64,000 nucleotides of DNA. It comes from Aquitalea sp. LB_tupeE. Lineage in GTDB: Bacteria; Pseudomonadota; Gammaproteobacteria; Burkholderiales; Chromobacteriaceae. The first letter of the stretch is position 1, and every line of letters starts with the position of its first letter. A program made the position numbers and the translations under genes. The stretch covers positions 159,271-223,270 of the forward strand of contig NZ_JACAXB010000020.1 of assembly GCF_013391415.1 (NCBI RefSeq), written 5' to 3'. Shown piece by piece: positions 18,043 through 26,478 of this stretch. The notes beneath the pieces are model-generated. The model saw only the letters and a list, made by a program, of their open reading frames with translations, was not told where the DNA came from and did not search any database.

Positions 18043-21000
18043 ATGCTGACTGTCAAGCGCAAACTGTTGCTGCTTTCTCGCTATTTCTGGTTGATCCTGC
18101 TGCTATTCCTGGCTTTTGTGGCCAGCTTTGTGCTGTATGTGCGGGCAGAAAAGGCCATCGACCACGCCAATGATTTGCGCGAAACATCCATCCAGCTGGC
18201 CAATGAGCTGCGCCAGTCCTCGGACGATCTCACCCGCATGGTGCGTAGCTATGTGGTGACCGGCAATCCGCTGTATCAGCAGCACTATCGGGAAATCCTT
18301 GCCATTCGGGACGGCAAGGCAGCTCGGCCGGTGGATTACCAGAACATTTACTGGGATCTTGTTTTGGGTGATGACCATCGCCCGCAAACGGCTGTTGCCA
18401 CGCCTTCCTTGCTGCAGCGCATGCAGGATGCCGGTGTTACCCGTGCCGAGCTGGCCCTCCTGGCCAGGGCGAAGGCCAATTCCGATGCGCTGACCAGCAC
18501 CGAATGGGCGGCCATGCAACTGGTGGCAGACAATCCGCCGCTGGATTCCCCCCAGCGCCTCTTCGCCATCCGCATGCTGCACGATGAGGCCTATCACCGC
18601 GCCAAGGCCAGCATCATGGAGCCAATCGCCCGCTTCAACCGGCTGGCTTCACAACGTACCGAGCAGGCCATCCACGATGCCGAACGCTATGCCTGGCAGC
18701 TGCGCATCGTGTTCATCACATTCGGCCTGTTGCTGTTGCCGTTGTTCTGGTCGCTGCGGCGTAATCTGCAGGGAATACTGGGGGCCAGTGTCGGCGAACT
18801 GCATGCCAGCATTGCTCGTCTGGGGCGAGGAGATTTCTCGCAAAGCATTGCGCCTGGGCCCGAACAGGAGGACAGCGTGATGGGCTGGCTGGCCCAGACC
18901 CGTCTGAAACTGAGCCTCATGGCGCAGGCACAGCAAGCGGCTGATGTCCGTAACCAGCGGCTCAGCGGTCTGTACAACGCCTTGAGTCAGTGCAATCAGG
19001 CCATTGTGCGCAGCCGTAACGAGCGCGAGTTGTTCGAACAGATATGCCAGGCGGCGGTTGAACACGGTGGCATGAAAATGGTGTGGGTCGGTTTGCTGGA
19101 TGAAACCGGGCAATCCATCCGCCCCTTGTGTGCCTGGGGGCAGGGCACCGACTACCTGATCGATCTGGTGTTACCCACCGATCCGGCCAACCCGCACAGT
19201 CAGGGTCCCACCGGTCAGGCGGTACTGAGCGGTCAGGCACAATGGCTGGCCGACTTCATGCACCACCCGGTTACCGCACCCTGGCATGCCCGCGCGGCCC
19301 AATATGGCTGGGGGGCTTCCGCCGCCTTGCCGCTGCATTGCAAGGGGCGCGTGGTGGGGGCCTTGACGCTGTACAGTGCCGAGCCCAATGCCTTTGATGC
19401 CGATGCGCGCAAGCTGATTGAAGAAATGGTGATGGACCTGGACTACGCGCTGGACAGTTTCCAGCGCGAACAGCAGCGCCAGCAGGCTGAAGCGGCCTTG
19501 CAGCAAAGCGAACAGCGTTTGCGCACCATTATTGAAACCGAGCCTGAATGCATCAAGGTGCTGGATCGGGATGGGCGGCTGCTGGAAATCAACCGCGCCG
19601 GCATGGCCATGCTGCAGGCGGACAGCGTGGAGCAAGTGCGTCGGTATGGCGTACTGCATTTCGTGATGCCGGACTATCACGCCACCTTCTTGCACTTGCA
19701 CCAGCAGGTGATGAACGGGGAAAGCGGCACGCTGGAATTTGAAATCACCGGCTTGCAAGGCCAGCGGCGCTGGCTGGAGTCCCACGCTGCGCCGATGCGC
19801 GACGAGCAGGGGGAGATCAGCATGCTGCTGGCCATCACCCGCGACATCACCCAGCGCAAGCAGAATGAACAGCATATCCGTTACCTGGCGCACTACGATG
19901 TGCTGACCGGCCTGCCCAACCGGGTGAAGCTGGAGGAGGACGCCGAGCAAATGCTGGCCGGGCTGGATGAAGCGGACGATGTGCTGACCCTGATGTTCAT
20001 GGACCTGGACCACTTCAAGGACATCAATGATTCGCTGGGCCACAGTGTGGGCGATGCCCTGCTGGTGCAGCTGGCGGCACGCTTGCGTCAGGCAACACCG
20101 GCGGCTGCCTTACTGTCACGCCTGGGCGGGGATGAATTTGTCCTGCTGCTGCCCGGCATGGCGGCCGATGCGGCTGGCGATCTGGCAGAAACCCTGCTGC
20201 GGGACATGGCCCGCAGCTATCGGGTGGCACCGTATGATCTGAATATTTCCGCCTCCATCGGCCTGGCCCTGTATCCACGGGATGGGCAGGATCTGGAAAC
20301 CTTGTCCCGCCGTGCCGATGCGGCCATGTATCAGGCCAAAAAGGCCGGACGCAGCTGCTATCGTTTTTATACCGCCGCGCTACAGGCCAAAACCGCACGC
20401 CACTTGCAGCTGGTCAACGCCTTGCGGGTGGCGTTGGAGCAGCAGCAATTCACCATTCATTACCAGCCGCAGATATCCATGAGCGATGGCCAGTTGCTGG
20501 GGGCCGAGGCCTTGTTGCGCTGGCATCATCCCGAGCTGGGCCATGTGTCGCCGGGCGAATTCATTCCGGTGGCGGAAGATTGCGGCCTGATTCTGCCGCT
20601 AGGCGAATGGGTGCTGCGCCAGGCAGTGCGGCAGGCCCGTCAGTGGCGTGATCAGGGCTTGCAGCTGGGCATGGCGGTCAATCTGTCGGCGGTGCAGTTC
20701 CGCCAGCCAGACCTGCCCGCACTGGTGGCCCGCATTCTGCAAGAAGAGGATTTGCCGGCCGATTGCCTGGAGCTGGAACTGACGGAAGGCGTGGCCATGT
20801 ACGACCCGCAGCAGGCGGTGGCGATGATGAATGCCCTGCATGAAAAGGGCGTGCGCATGGCGATTGACGATTTCGGCACCGGGTATTCCTCGCTCAACCT
20901 GCTCAAGCAGTTCCGCGTCTACAAACTGAAAATCGACCAGACCTTCGTACGGGATATTGTCACCGACCCGGAAGACCGGGCCATTGTGGCTGCCATCATC

Positions 21001-21183
21001 GACATGGCGGCCAATCTGGGCTTACTGACCATTGCCGAAGGGGTGGAAACCGCCGAGCAGTACACGCTGCTGCGTGAACAGGGCTGTCAGGAGATGCAAG
21101 GCTATCTGTTCAGCCGCCCCTTGCCGCCGGCCGATTTCTTCGCGCTGGCCAGTCAAACGCCAACGCCCTTGCTGACGGTTTGA
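18043..21183 (+). CDS. membrane GAF-PAS-GGDEF-EAL c-di-GMP enzyme
   Basis: 1046 residues. A membrane segment (about 12-33) and a second one (about 219-236) bracket a mostly helical periplasmic sensor with no family I recognise. HAMP-like linker (237-290), GAF (320-470), PAS/PAC (485-610), GGDEF (motif at 695-699 in RLGGDEFVLL) and EAL (motif at 822-824) follow. DDFGTGYSS and EGVETAEQ show an intact EAL site. It may both synthesise and degrade c-di-GMP in response to an envelope signal. The ATG at 18043 is preferred because it directly precedes the KRK and the first membrane segment; a farther TTG is too close to its GGAGG. Confidence 0.86.
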   Translation: MLTVKRKLLLLSRYFWLILLLFLAFVASFVLYVRAEKAIDHANDLRETSIQLANELRQSSDDLTRMVRSYVVTGNPLYQQHYREILAIRDGKAARPVDYQNIYWDLVLGDDHRPQTAVATPSLLQRMQDAGVTRAELALLARAKANSDALTSTEWAAMQLVADNPPLDSPQRLFAIRMLHDEAYHRAKASIMEPIARFNRLASQRTEQAIHDAERYAWQLRIVFITFGLLLLPLFWSLRRNLQGILGASVGELHASIARLGRGDFSQSIAPGPEQEDSVMGWLAQTRLKLSLMAQAQQAADVRNQRLSGLYNALSQCNQAIVRSRNERELFEQICQAAVEHGGMKMVWVGLLDETGQSIRPLCAWGQGTDYLIDLVLPTDPANPHSQGPTGQAVLSGQAQWLADFMHHPVTAPWHARAAQYGWGASAALPLHCKGRVVGALTLYSAEPNAFDADARKLIEEMVMDLDYALDSFQREQQRQQAEAALQQSEQRLRTIIETEPECIKVLDRDGRLLEINRAGMAMLQADSVEQVRRYGVLHFVMPDYHATFLHLHQQVMNGESGTLEFEITGLQGQRRWLESHAAPMRDEQGEISMLLAITRDITQRKQNEQHIRYLAHYDVLTGLPNRVKLEEDAEQMLAGLDEADDVLTLMFMDLDHFKDINDSLGHSVGDALLVQLAARLRQATPAAALLSRLGGDEFVLLLPGMAADAAGDLAETLLRDMARSYRVAPYDLNISASIGLALYPRDGQDLETLSRRADAAMYQAKKAGRSCYRFYTAALQAKTARHLQLVNALRVALEQQQFTIHYQPQISMSDGQLLGAEALLRWHHPELGHVSPGEFIPVAEDCGLILPLGEWVLRQAVRQARQWRDQGLQLGMAVNLSAVQFRQPDLPALVARILQEEDLPADCLELELTEGVAMYDPQQAVAMMNALHEKGVRMAIDDFGTGYSSLNLLKQFRVYKLKIDQTFVRDIVTDPEDRAIVAAIIDMAANLGLLTIAEGVETAEQYTLLREQGCQEMQGYLFSRPLPPADFFALASQTPTPLLTV

Positions 21184-21203
21184 GGCCGGGTAGTGCGCAC
21201 CGT

Positions 21204-24200
21204 TCACACCATGGCCAGCGGCTTGTAGGGCTGCTCATGTTGCAGCCAGTGTTGTAGCTCAGTGTCAGGCAGGGCCGGGCTGAACAGGTAACCCTGCTGT
21301 GCTTGGCAGCCCTGTTGCAGCATGAAGTGGTACTGGCTGCTTTGCTCCACGCCCTCGGCAATCACGGTCAGACCCAGGCTGTGTCCCAGTGCGATCACGG
21401 CCTTGCAGATGGCCGCGTCGTTGGGGTTGTCCAGCACATCGCGCACAAAGCTGCGGTCGATCTTGATCTGATCCAGCGGCAGGGTTTTCAGATAGGACAG
21501 TGACGAATACCCGGTGCCGAAGTCATCCAGCGCAAAGGTCACGCCCAGTGCGCGCAGCTGGTTCATCTTGTTGGCCGCGTCATCCAGCTTCATCAACAGC
21601 AGGCTTTCGGTGATTTCCAGCTTCAGCAAGGCCGGGTTGGCCCCGGTGTTGCTCAGTAACTGGCTGACACGTTCGACAAAATCAGTCTGGTGGAACTGGC
21701 GGGCACTGACATTGACGGCAATGCTCAAGGCCGACAAGTGTGGCTGCCCGGCCCATTGCGCCAGTTGCAAACAGGCCTGCTGCAATACCCAGTGGTCAAT
21801 GGCCAGAATCAGATTGCTCTGTTCGGCCAGTGTGATGAAGCTGCCGGGCAGCATCAGCCCGTGTTGCGGATTGTGCCAGCGCAACAGGGCTTCCACGCTG
21901 TGGCATGGCTGCTGGTGGTGAACCTGCGGCTGGAAGTAAAGCTCGAACTGGCCTTGTTCCAGCGCCTGATGCAGTTCGGCTTCCAGCCGGGTGCGGTTAT
22001 TGATTTCAGCTTGCATCAAGGGGTCGAAGAAGCGCAGGGTATTGCGACCGGCCGCCTTGGCCTGGTACATGGCCAGGTCGGCTTCCTTGAGAATGTCTTC
22101 ACTACAGGCATGTTCCCGCGCAAACAAGGCAATACCCAGGCTGGAGCTGCTGCGGTAAGCATGGCCATTCAGGCTATAGGGCTGGTGCAGGGAGAGCAGG
22201 ATCTTGCGGCCCACGGTTTCCGCCTCGCGTAGTGCCTGCTCGCGTTCCTCACCCAGGTTTTCCAGCATCACGATGAATTCATCCCCGCCCAGTCTGGCCA
22301 CGGTGTCGCCAATACGCAGGCCCTCCAGCAGGCGGACGGCCACCTGTTGCAGCAGGATGTCACCCATATCGTGGCCCATGGTGTCGTTCAGCGACTTGAA
22401 ATTGTCCAGGTCCAGGAACAGCAGGGCGCCGTACTGCTGTTTGCGCTTTGCGTTTTCCAGTGCATGTTGCAAGCGTTCCAGCAGCAGGCGACGGTTGGGC
22501 AGGTGGGTGAGCGGGTCGTAAAAGGCCAGCGTCTGGATTTTGTCTGCCGCCGCCTTGCGCTCGGTGATGTCCTGGAAAATGGCGACGAAATGGCTGGTGG
22601 CACCCTGTCCGTCCACCACTGCGGTGATGGTGAGCCATTCCGGGAAGACATCACCATTTTTCCGGGCATTCCAGATTTCACCCTGCCACACCCCCTGTGC
22701 CAGCAGAGCTTGCCACATTTGCTGGTAAAAGGCTGGCGGGTGACGGTGCGAGCTGAGGACCGCCGGCGTTTTGCCCACCACGTCCGCGCTGCTGTAGCCG
22801 GTGATTTTGCAGAACGAGGGGTTGACCCGCAGGATGACGCCCTGGTTGTCGGTCACCATGATGCCTTCCTGGGTCTGGAAGCTGGTGGCCGCAATGCGCA
22901 GTTCATCTTCCATAGCCTTGTTCTGGGTAATGTCCATGACAAAACCGTGCCACAGCACCACATCGTCTTCCGCTTCCGGCATGGCGTCCACCAATAGCCA
23001 TTTGATGCTGCCATCCGGCATGCAGATGCGGTATTCAGTCCGCCATTGTGTCAGCGTGCGGGCCGAATTCTGCAAGGCAGCCAGGAAATTTTCGTAGTCG
23101 TCGGGGTGCACCATTTCACGAATCGGGTCGGCACACTGGCGCACCGCTTCCGGGCGAATGCCGTAGATGTCGTAAAACGCTTCGCTGGCAAAAGGGAAAC
23201 AGCCGTGACCATCGGTAAATAGCCGGTACTGGAACACCACACCGGGAATCTGCGACACGATCTTGCGCAACAGGCGGTTGGCCGCATGCTCGGCCGCTTG
23301 TTCTTCTTCGCGCTGAATCCGCTTTAACAGACTGTTGAACGAGGTGGCCAGCAAACCCACTTCATCCTGATGGCAGACTGGCAAGGCTTGTCTGGGCAGT
23401 TCGCCATCGCCCATCCGGTTGAGCAGCCGGGTGGCTTCGGTCAGTGGCAGTAACTGGCGGCGCAGCCACCACCAGCTGATGCCTCCTGCCAGCACGGTGA
23501 GGCACAAGGCCATGCCGAACAACTGCTGTTGCAAGGCGCGGATGGAGGAAAAGGCTTCTGCTGCCGGCAGTACCGATTGCATCAGCCAGCCGGTGGATTT
23601 TATTTTCACGCTGGAAGACAGCTCCAGCACACCACGTGAGCTGATCGCAATGCCGGAGCCCTCGTAACCGTTGATATAGCGGTCATACACCGGGTTGATG
23701 CCCGGTGGCGGGCCGGATTTGAGCAGGCGCGCCTTGTCGGACGACATGATGTAGCGCCGGCTGGCAGGGGCGGTAATGAAGAAATTGCCGGTGGCACCAT
23801 AGCGTGCATCGCTGATGGCATCCAGGAAGTTGGGCCGTGCCAGATTGGTCACCCCCATGATCAAGCCGACCAGCTTGCCGTGGCTGTCCAGCATGGGTTC
23901 CAGCATCGAAACCACCGGCTGGCCGGTGAACTGGCCGTAAACCGGCTCGGTGATGTAATGACCGCCATGCTGCAAGGCCTGACGGAAAAAAGTGTGCTGC
24001 TGGTAGGTGCGGCCAAGTCGGCCCAGGTTTTCCGGAATGCTGGCCTGAACCGTTCCCTTCATATCCATCACCACGATGCCCCAGTTGAACATCATCAGCA
24101 AAATGGGACGGCGTTGCAGCTCGGGCTGGATGGCAGCGGTGGTGAGTGGTTTGTCCTTGAACTGTACGGTAAGGGAATGCAGTGCCTGAATACGCTCATT

Positions 24201-24401
24201 GACCGAGCGATCCACCTCGTGCGCAGCCAGCGAAACGGCCGAAAGTTGCTGGGTGGAGATGGTGTTTTCCATCTGCTGGCGCAGGGTGTGGCTGATCAGC
24301 AAGGTAGCCAGCCACAGTGTCAGCACCAGTGCCAGCAACATGCCGAGGGTAAGGCGGGTACGCAGGGTGCGCCTGCCGTTCAGGGAAAAAGAAGGACTCA
24401 T
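21204..24401 (-). CDS. membrane Cache-HAMP-PAS-PAS-GGDEF-EAL c-di-GMP enzyme
   Basis: 1065 residues. A signal-anchor segment (about 15-38), a double-Cache-like periplasmic domain (40-290, with QQHTFFRQAL and YITEPVYGQFTGQPV typical of ligand-binding Cache domains), a second membrane helix (~300), HAMP, two PAS/PAC modules (about 390-640), GGDEF (motif 705-709) and EAL (motif 837-839). DDFGTGYSSLSYLK and EGVEQSSQ are intact. It converges on the preceding GGDEF-EAL gene with only 20 bases between stop codons. Cache domains usually bind small metabolites, so a nutrient signal is likely, but the ligand is unknown. Confidence 0.87.
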   Translation of the reverse strand: MSPSFSLNGRRTLRTRLTLGMLLALVLTLWLATLLISHTLRQQMENTISTQQLSAVSLAAHEVDRSVNERIQALHSLTVQFKDKPLTTAAIQPELQRRPILLMMFNWGIVVMDMKGTVQASIPENLGRLGRTYQQHTFFRQALQHGGHYITEPVYGQFTGQPVVSMLEPMLDSHGKLVGLIMGVTNLARPNFLDAISDARYGATGNFFITAPASRRYIMSSDKARLLKSGPPPGINPVYDRYINGYEGSGIAISSRGVLELSSSVKIKSTGWLMQSVLPAAEAFSSIRALQQQLFGMALCLTVLAGGISWWWLRRQLLPLTEATRLLNRMGDGELPRQALPVCHQDEVGLLATSFNSLLKRIQREEEQAAEHAANRLLRKIVSQIPGVVFQYRLFTDGHGCFPFASEAFYDIYGIRPEAVRQCADPIREMVHPDDYENFLAALQNSARTLTQWRTEYRICMPDGSIKWLLVDAMPEAEDDVVLWHGFVMDITQNKAMEDELRIAATSFQTQEGIMVTDNQGVILRVNPSFCKITGYSSADVVGKTPAVLSSHRHPPAFYQQMWQALLAQGVWQGEIWNARKNGDVFPEWLTITAVVDGQGATSHFVAIFQDITERKAAADKIQTLAFYDPLTHLPNRRLLLERLQHALENAKRKQQYGALLFLDLDNFKSLNDTMGHDMGDILLQQVAVRLLEGLRIGDTVARLGGDEFIVMLENLGEEREQALREAETVGRKILLSLHQPYSLNGHAYRSSSSLGIALFAREHACSEDILKEADLAMYQAKAAGRNTLRFFDPLMQAEINNRTRLEAELHQALEQGQFELYFQPQVHHQQPCHSVEALLRWHNPQHGLMLPGSFITLAEQSNLILAIDHWVLQQACLQLAQWAGQPHLSALSIAVNVSARQFHQTDFVERVSQLLSNTGANPALLKLEITESLLLMKLDDAANKMNQLRALGVTFALDDFGTGYSSLSYLKTLPLDQIKIDRSFVRDVLDNPNDAAICKAVIALGHSLGLTVIAEGVEQSSQYHFMLQQGCQAQQGYLFSPALPDTELQHWLQHEQPYKPLAMV

Positions 24402-24563
24402 GTTTCTGCGTGCAATCCACGATTCTTGCTGACTGTCAGCATAGCGGAGGCATTACGCGCTGTGTGTCCTCTTGTCGGACAAAACCGCCAAAGTCTGAGG
24501 CTGATCAAGCTTATGACAAGCGGGCCGGGCCTGGGCGGTAGACCAGACCCGCCCGCAGAGGAC

Positions 24564-25766
24564 TTACCAGGTGGTTTCGCGGTCTGGAGTGGCGCTGATC
24601 TGGTGAATGGTCAGGTCGGCACCGTTGAATTCTTCTTCTTCATCCAGACGAATGCCTACGGTTTTGCGCAGCAGCGCATACACCGCATAACCGCCGCCAA
24701 AACCGATGGCAATGCCGGCGACTGTGCCCAGCAGCTGGGAAATCAGGCTGACACCACCCAGACCGCCCAGCGCGCTCTGGCCAAAAATACCGGCAGCAAT
24801 GCCACCCCAGGCACCACAAATGCCATGCAGCGGCCATACCCCCAGTACGTCGTCAATTTTCCAGCGGTTCTGGGTCTGGGTGAACAGCCAGACAAACATG
24901 CCACCGGCCACCAGCCCCACCACCAGCGCACCCAGCGGGTGCATGATGTCCGAACCGGCACATACCGCCACCAGCCCGGCCAGCGGGCCGTTGTGAATGA
25001 AGCCCGGGTCGTTCTTGCCCGCCCACATGGCGCTGAGGGTGCCGCCCACCATGGCCATCAGCGAGTTGATGGCCACCAGGCCGGAAATACCGTCCAGACG
25101 CTGCGCACTCATCACATTGAAGCCGAACCAGCCGACAATCAGAATCCACGCGCCCAGAGCCAGAAACGGAATGGAAGAGGGCGGATGGGCGGAGATGCGG
25201 CCCTCCTTGCTGTAGCGGCCACGGCGCGCACCCAGGTTCAGCACGGCAGCCAGGCCAATCCAGCCACCCACCGCATGCACTACCACCGAACCGGCAAAGT
25301 CATGGAAGGGCTGGCCAAAGCTGTGGCTCAGCCAGTCCTGCACGCCGTAGTGGTTGTTCCAGGCAATGCCTTCGAAAAAGGGATACACCAGTCCAACCAG
25401 CAAAAAGGTGGCGGCCGACTGCGGGTGGAATTTGGCGCGTTCGGCAATGCCGCCGGACACAATGGCCGGAATGGCGGCGGCAAAGGTCAGCAGGAAGAAA
25501 AACTTCACCAGTTCATAACCGTGATGATCGGCGATATGGCGCGCATCACCCAGGAAGTTGACCCCGTAGGCCACGGTGTAACCGACAAAGAAGTAGGCAA
25601 TGGCGGAGACGGCAAAGTCGGTCAGAATCTTCACCAGGGCATTCACCTGGTTTTTCTTGCGCACGGTACCCAGTTCCAGAAAGGCAAAACCGGCGTGCAT
25701 GGCCAGAATCATGATGGCCCCGAGGAGCAGGAACAGTACGTCTGATGGCGCGTTGGCAGTTGGCAT
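24564..25766 (-). CDS. amt: ammonium transporter (Amt family)
   Basis: 400 residues with about eleven hydrophobic segments. Typical Amt/Rh features are FLELGTVRKKN, SGGIAERAKF, GSVVVHAVGGWIGL (first pore histidine), GWFGFN and WPLHGICGAWGG (the second pore histidine lies in this region). It conducts NH4+/NH3 across the inner membrane. The ATG at 25766 opens a polar stretch just before the first membrane helix; upstream in-frame codons lie in the promoter region. No glnK/PII gene is adjacent, unlike in many genomes. A sigma-54 promoter and NtrC-like sites lie upstream, so nitrogen-limitation control is expected. Confidence 0.93.
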   Translation of the reverse strand: MPTANAPSDVLFLLLGAIMILAMHAGFAFLELGTVRKKNQVNALVKILTDFAVSAIAYFFVGYTVAYGVNFLGDARHIADHHGYELVKFFFLLTFAAAIPAIVSGGIAERAKFHPQSAATFLLVGLVYPFFEGIAWNNHYGVQDWLSHSFGQPFHDFAGSVVVHAVGGWIGLAAVLNLGARRGRYSKEGRISAHPPSSIPFLALGAWILIVGWFGFNVMSAQRLDGISGLVAINSLMAMVGGTLSAMWAGKNDPGFIHNGPLAGLVAVCAGSDIMHPLGALVVGLVAGGMFVWLFTQTQNRWKIDDVLGVWPLHGICGAWGGIAAGIFGQSALGGLGGVSLISQLLGTVAGIAIGFGGGYAVYALLRKTVGIRLDEEEEFNGADLTIHQISATPDRETTW

Positions 25767-25806
25767 GGCGAGTCCCGTTGTTATCGGCTGTTGTGGGACT
25801 GTGTAA

Positions 25807-25823
25807 AGCAAGGCGAATGCCAG
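25807..25823 (-). promoter_or_regulatory. sigma-54 (RpoN) promoter of amt
   Basis: The minus strand reads CTGGCATTCGCCTTGCT. It matches the sigma-54 consensus TGGCAC-N5-TTGC with the invariant GG and GC separated by exactly ten bases. The expected start of transcription is near 25796, giving a ~30-base leader before the amt ATG at 25766. Confidence 0.8.
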
Positions 25824-25835
25824 CTGGTGCTGATT

Positions 25836-25852
25836 TGCACCAATTTGGTCAT
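25836..25852. promoter_or_regulatory. NtrC-like binding site, promoter-proximal
   Basis: TGCACCA-ATT-TGGTCAT matches the NtrC dyad TGCACCA-N3-TGGTGCA perfectly in the left half and in five of seven positions in the right. It lies about 13 bases upstream of the -24 element, closer than usual enhancers. Confidence 0.5.
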
Positions 25853-25932
25853 GGCATGCCCGAAAATGGCTGTATTTGGCGCTTAATTGGTGAACATCAG
25901 GCAGGGCGGTGTCGGCGCAAAAACGGTGCATG

Positions 25933-25949
25933 CGCACCAAAGTGGTGTG
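25933..25949. promoter_or_regulatory. NtrC-like binding site, enhancer position
   Basis: CGCACCA-AAG-TGGTGTG keeps the central CACCA-N3-TGGTG of the NtrC dyad. It lies about 137-153 bases before the predicted amt start of transcription, the usual enhancer distance. Confidence 0.6.
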
Positions 25950-25963
25950 TTTTCGGGTGGTAA

Positions 25964-25980
25964 TGCAATGATTTGGTGCG
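25964..25980. promoter_or_regulatory. NtrC-like binding site, weaker
   Basis: TGCAATG-ATT-TGGTGCG has a good right half (six of seven) and a partial left half of the NtrC dyad. It is 31 bases (about three helical turns) from the stronger enhancer site at 25933, so cooperative binding on one DNA face is plausible. Confidence 0.45.
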
Positions 25981-26175
25981 TAATAAGCGCATTGCCCGCC
26001 CCGTGCCGGTTACTCCTAACCTGCAACTGGTGTCCGTGGCTGCGGTGCCGGCAGCATACATCGCACAATATCCCTTGCTGCCTTGATCGGCACGGCATGA
26101 GGTTTGGCAACGTCGGTTTGTAATGGCTGAGGGGGATAATCCGCAGGCGATGGGTGGCGCGCTAGCCGCTGTTTT

Positions 26176-26373
26176 CCATGCTGGTGGAAGCCGCTTGCCC
26201 TGGTGCCGCGCTTTCTGGTGCCGCAGGAAGTCAGCAGTGGCAATCTGCTCATCCCCTGTGATATCTCCTTGCCCGGCGACAATGGCTATGACTTGGTTTG
26301 TCTGCCGGACCGTCAGCAATCACTACCCCTCCGGGCGTTTGCCGACTGGTTATTGCAGCAGGCAACACAGTAG
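26176..26373 (+). pseudogene. decayed LysR-family regulator, C-terminal remnant
   Basis: From 26194 the frame reads LALVPRFLVPQEVSSGN, then LPGDNGYDLVCLPD and RAFADWLLQQATQ before a TAG at 26371. This is the end of a GcvA-type LysR substrate-binding domain. Just upstream, in another frame, MLVEAA (26178-26195) matches the residues that normally come before this point; about four to five codons and the frame are lost between the two. No helix-turn-helix or other upstream part was found. It is therefore a pseudogene fragment. It lies in the 708-base gap between amt and the binding-protein gene; the rest of that gap holds the amt control sites and a leader ORF. Confidence 0.7.
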
Positions 26374-26403
26374 CGGGAAAGCCTGACAAAGCAGGATGAT
26401 TGA

Positions 26404-26478
26404 ATGAAAAAAACAAGTAGAAATGCGTATAAACAGCTACATTCAAACGGTGGCTTGAAAAAAAGAAAATCAACGTGA
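26404..26478 (+). CDS. possible 24-residue leader peptide, overlapping the next start
   Basis: An ATG with AGGA seven bases upstream opens a 24-codon ORF beginning MKKTSRNAYKQ and very rich in lysine and arginine. Its TGA overlaps the GTG start of the PotD-like gene (GTGA), which would allow translational coupling or leader-type control. It is too short for a family assignment and may not be a functional peptide; the good ribosome-binding site and exact overlap are the only support. Confidence 0.35.
   Translation: MKKTSRNAYKQLHSNGGLKKRKST

Noticed and set aside
23880..25745. 621-residue plus-strand ORF
   Set aside because: Spans antisense to two unrelated, well-supported genes (Cache-GGDEF-EAL and amt) and has no domain logic.
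26123..26386. 87-residue plus-strand ORF between amt and the binding-protein gene
   Set aside because: The meaningful translation of this DNA is the LysR remnant in other frames; this ORF is Cys/Trp-rich noise.
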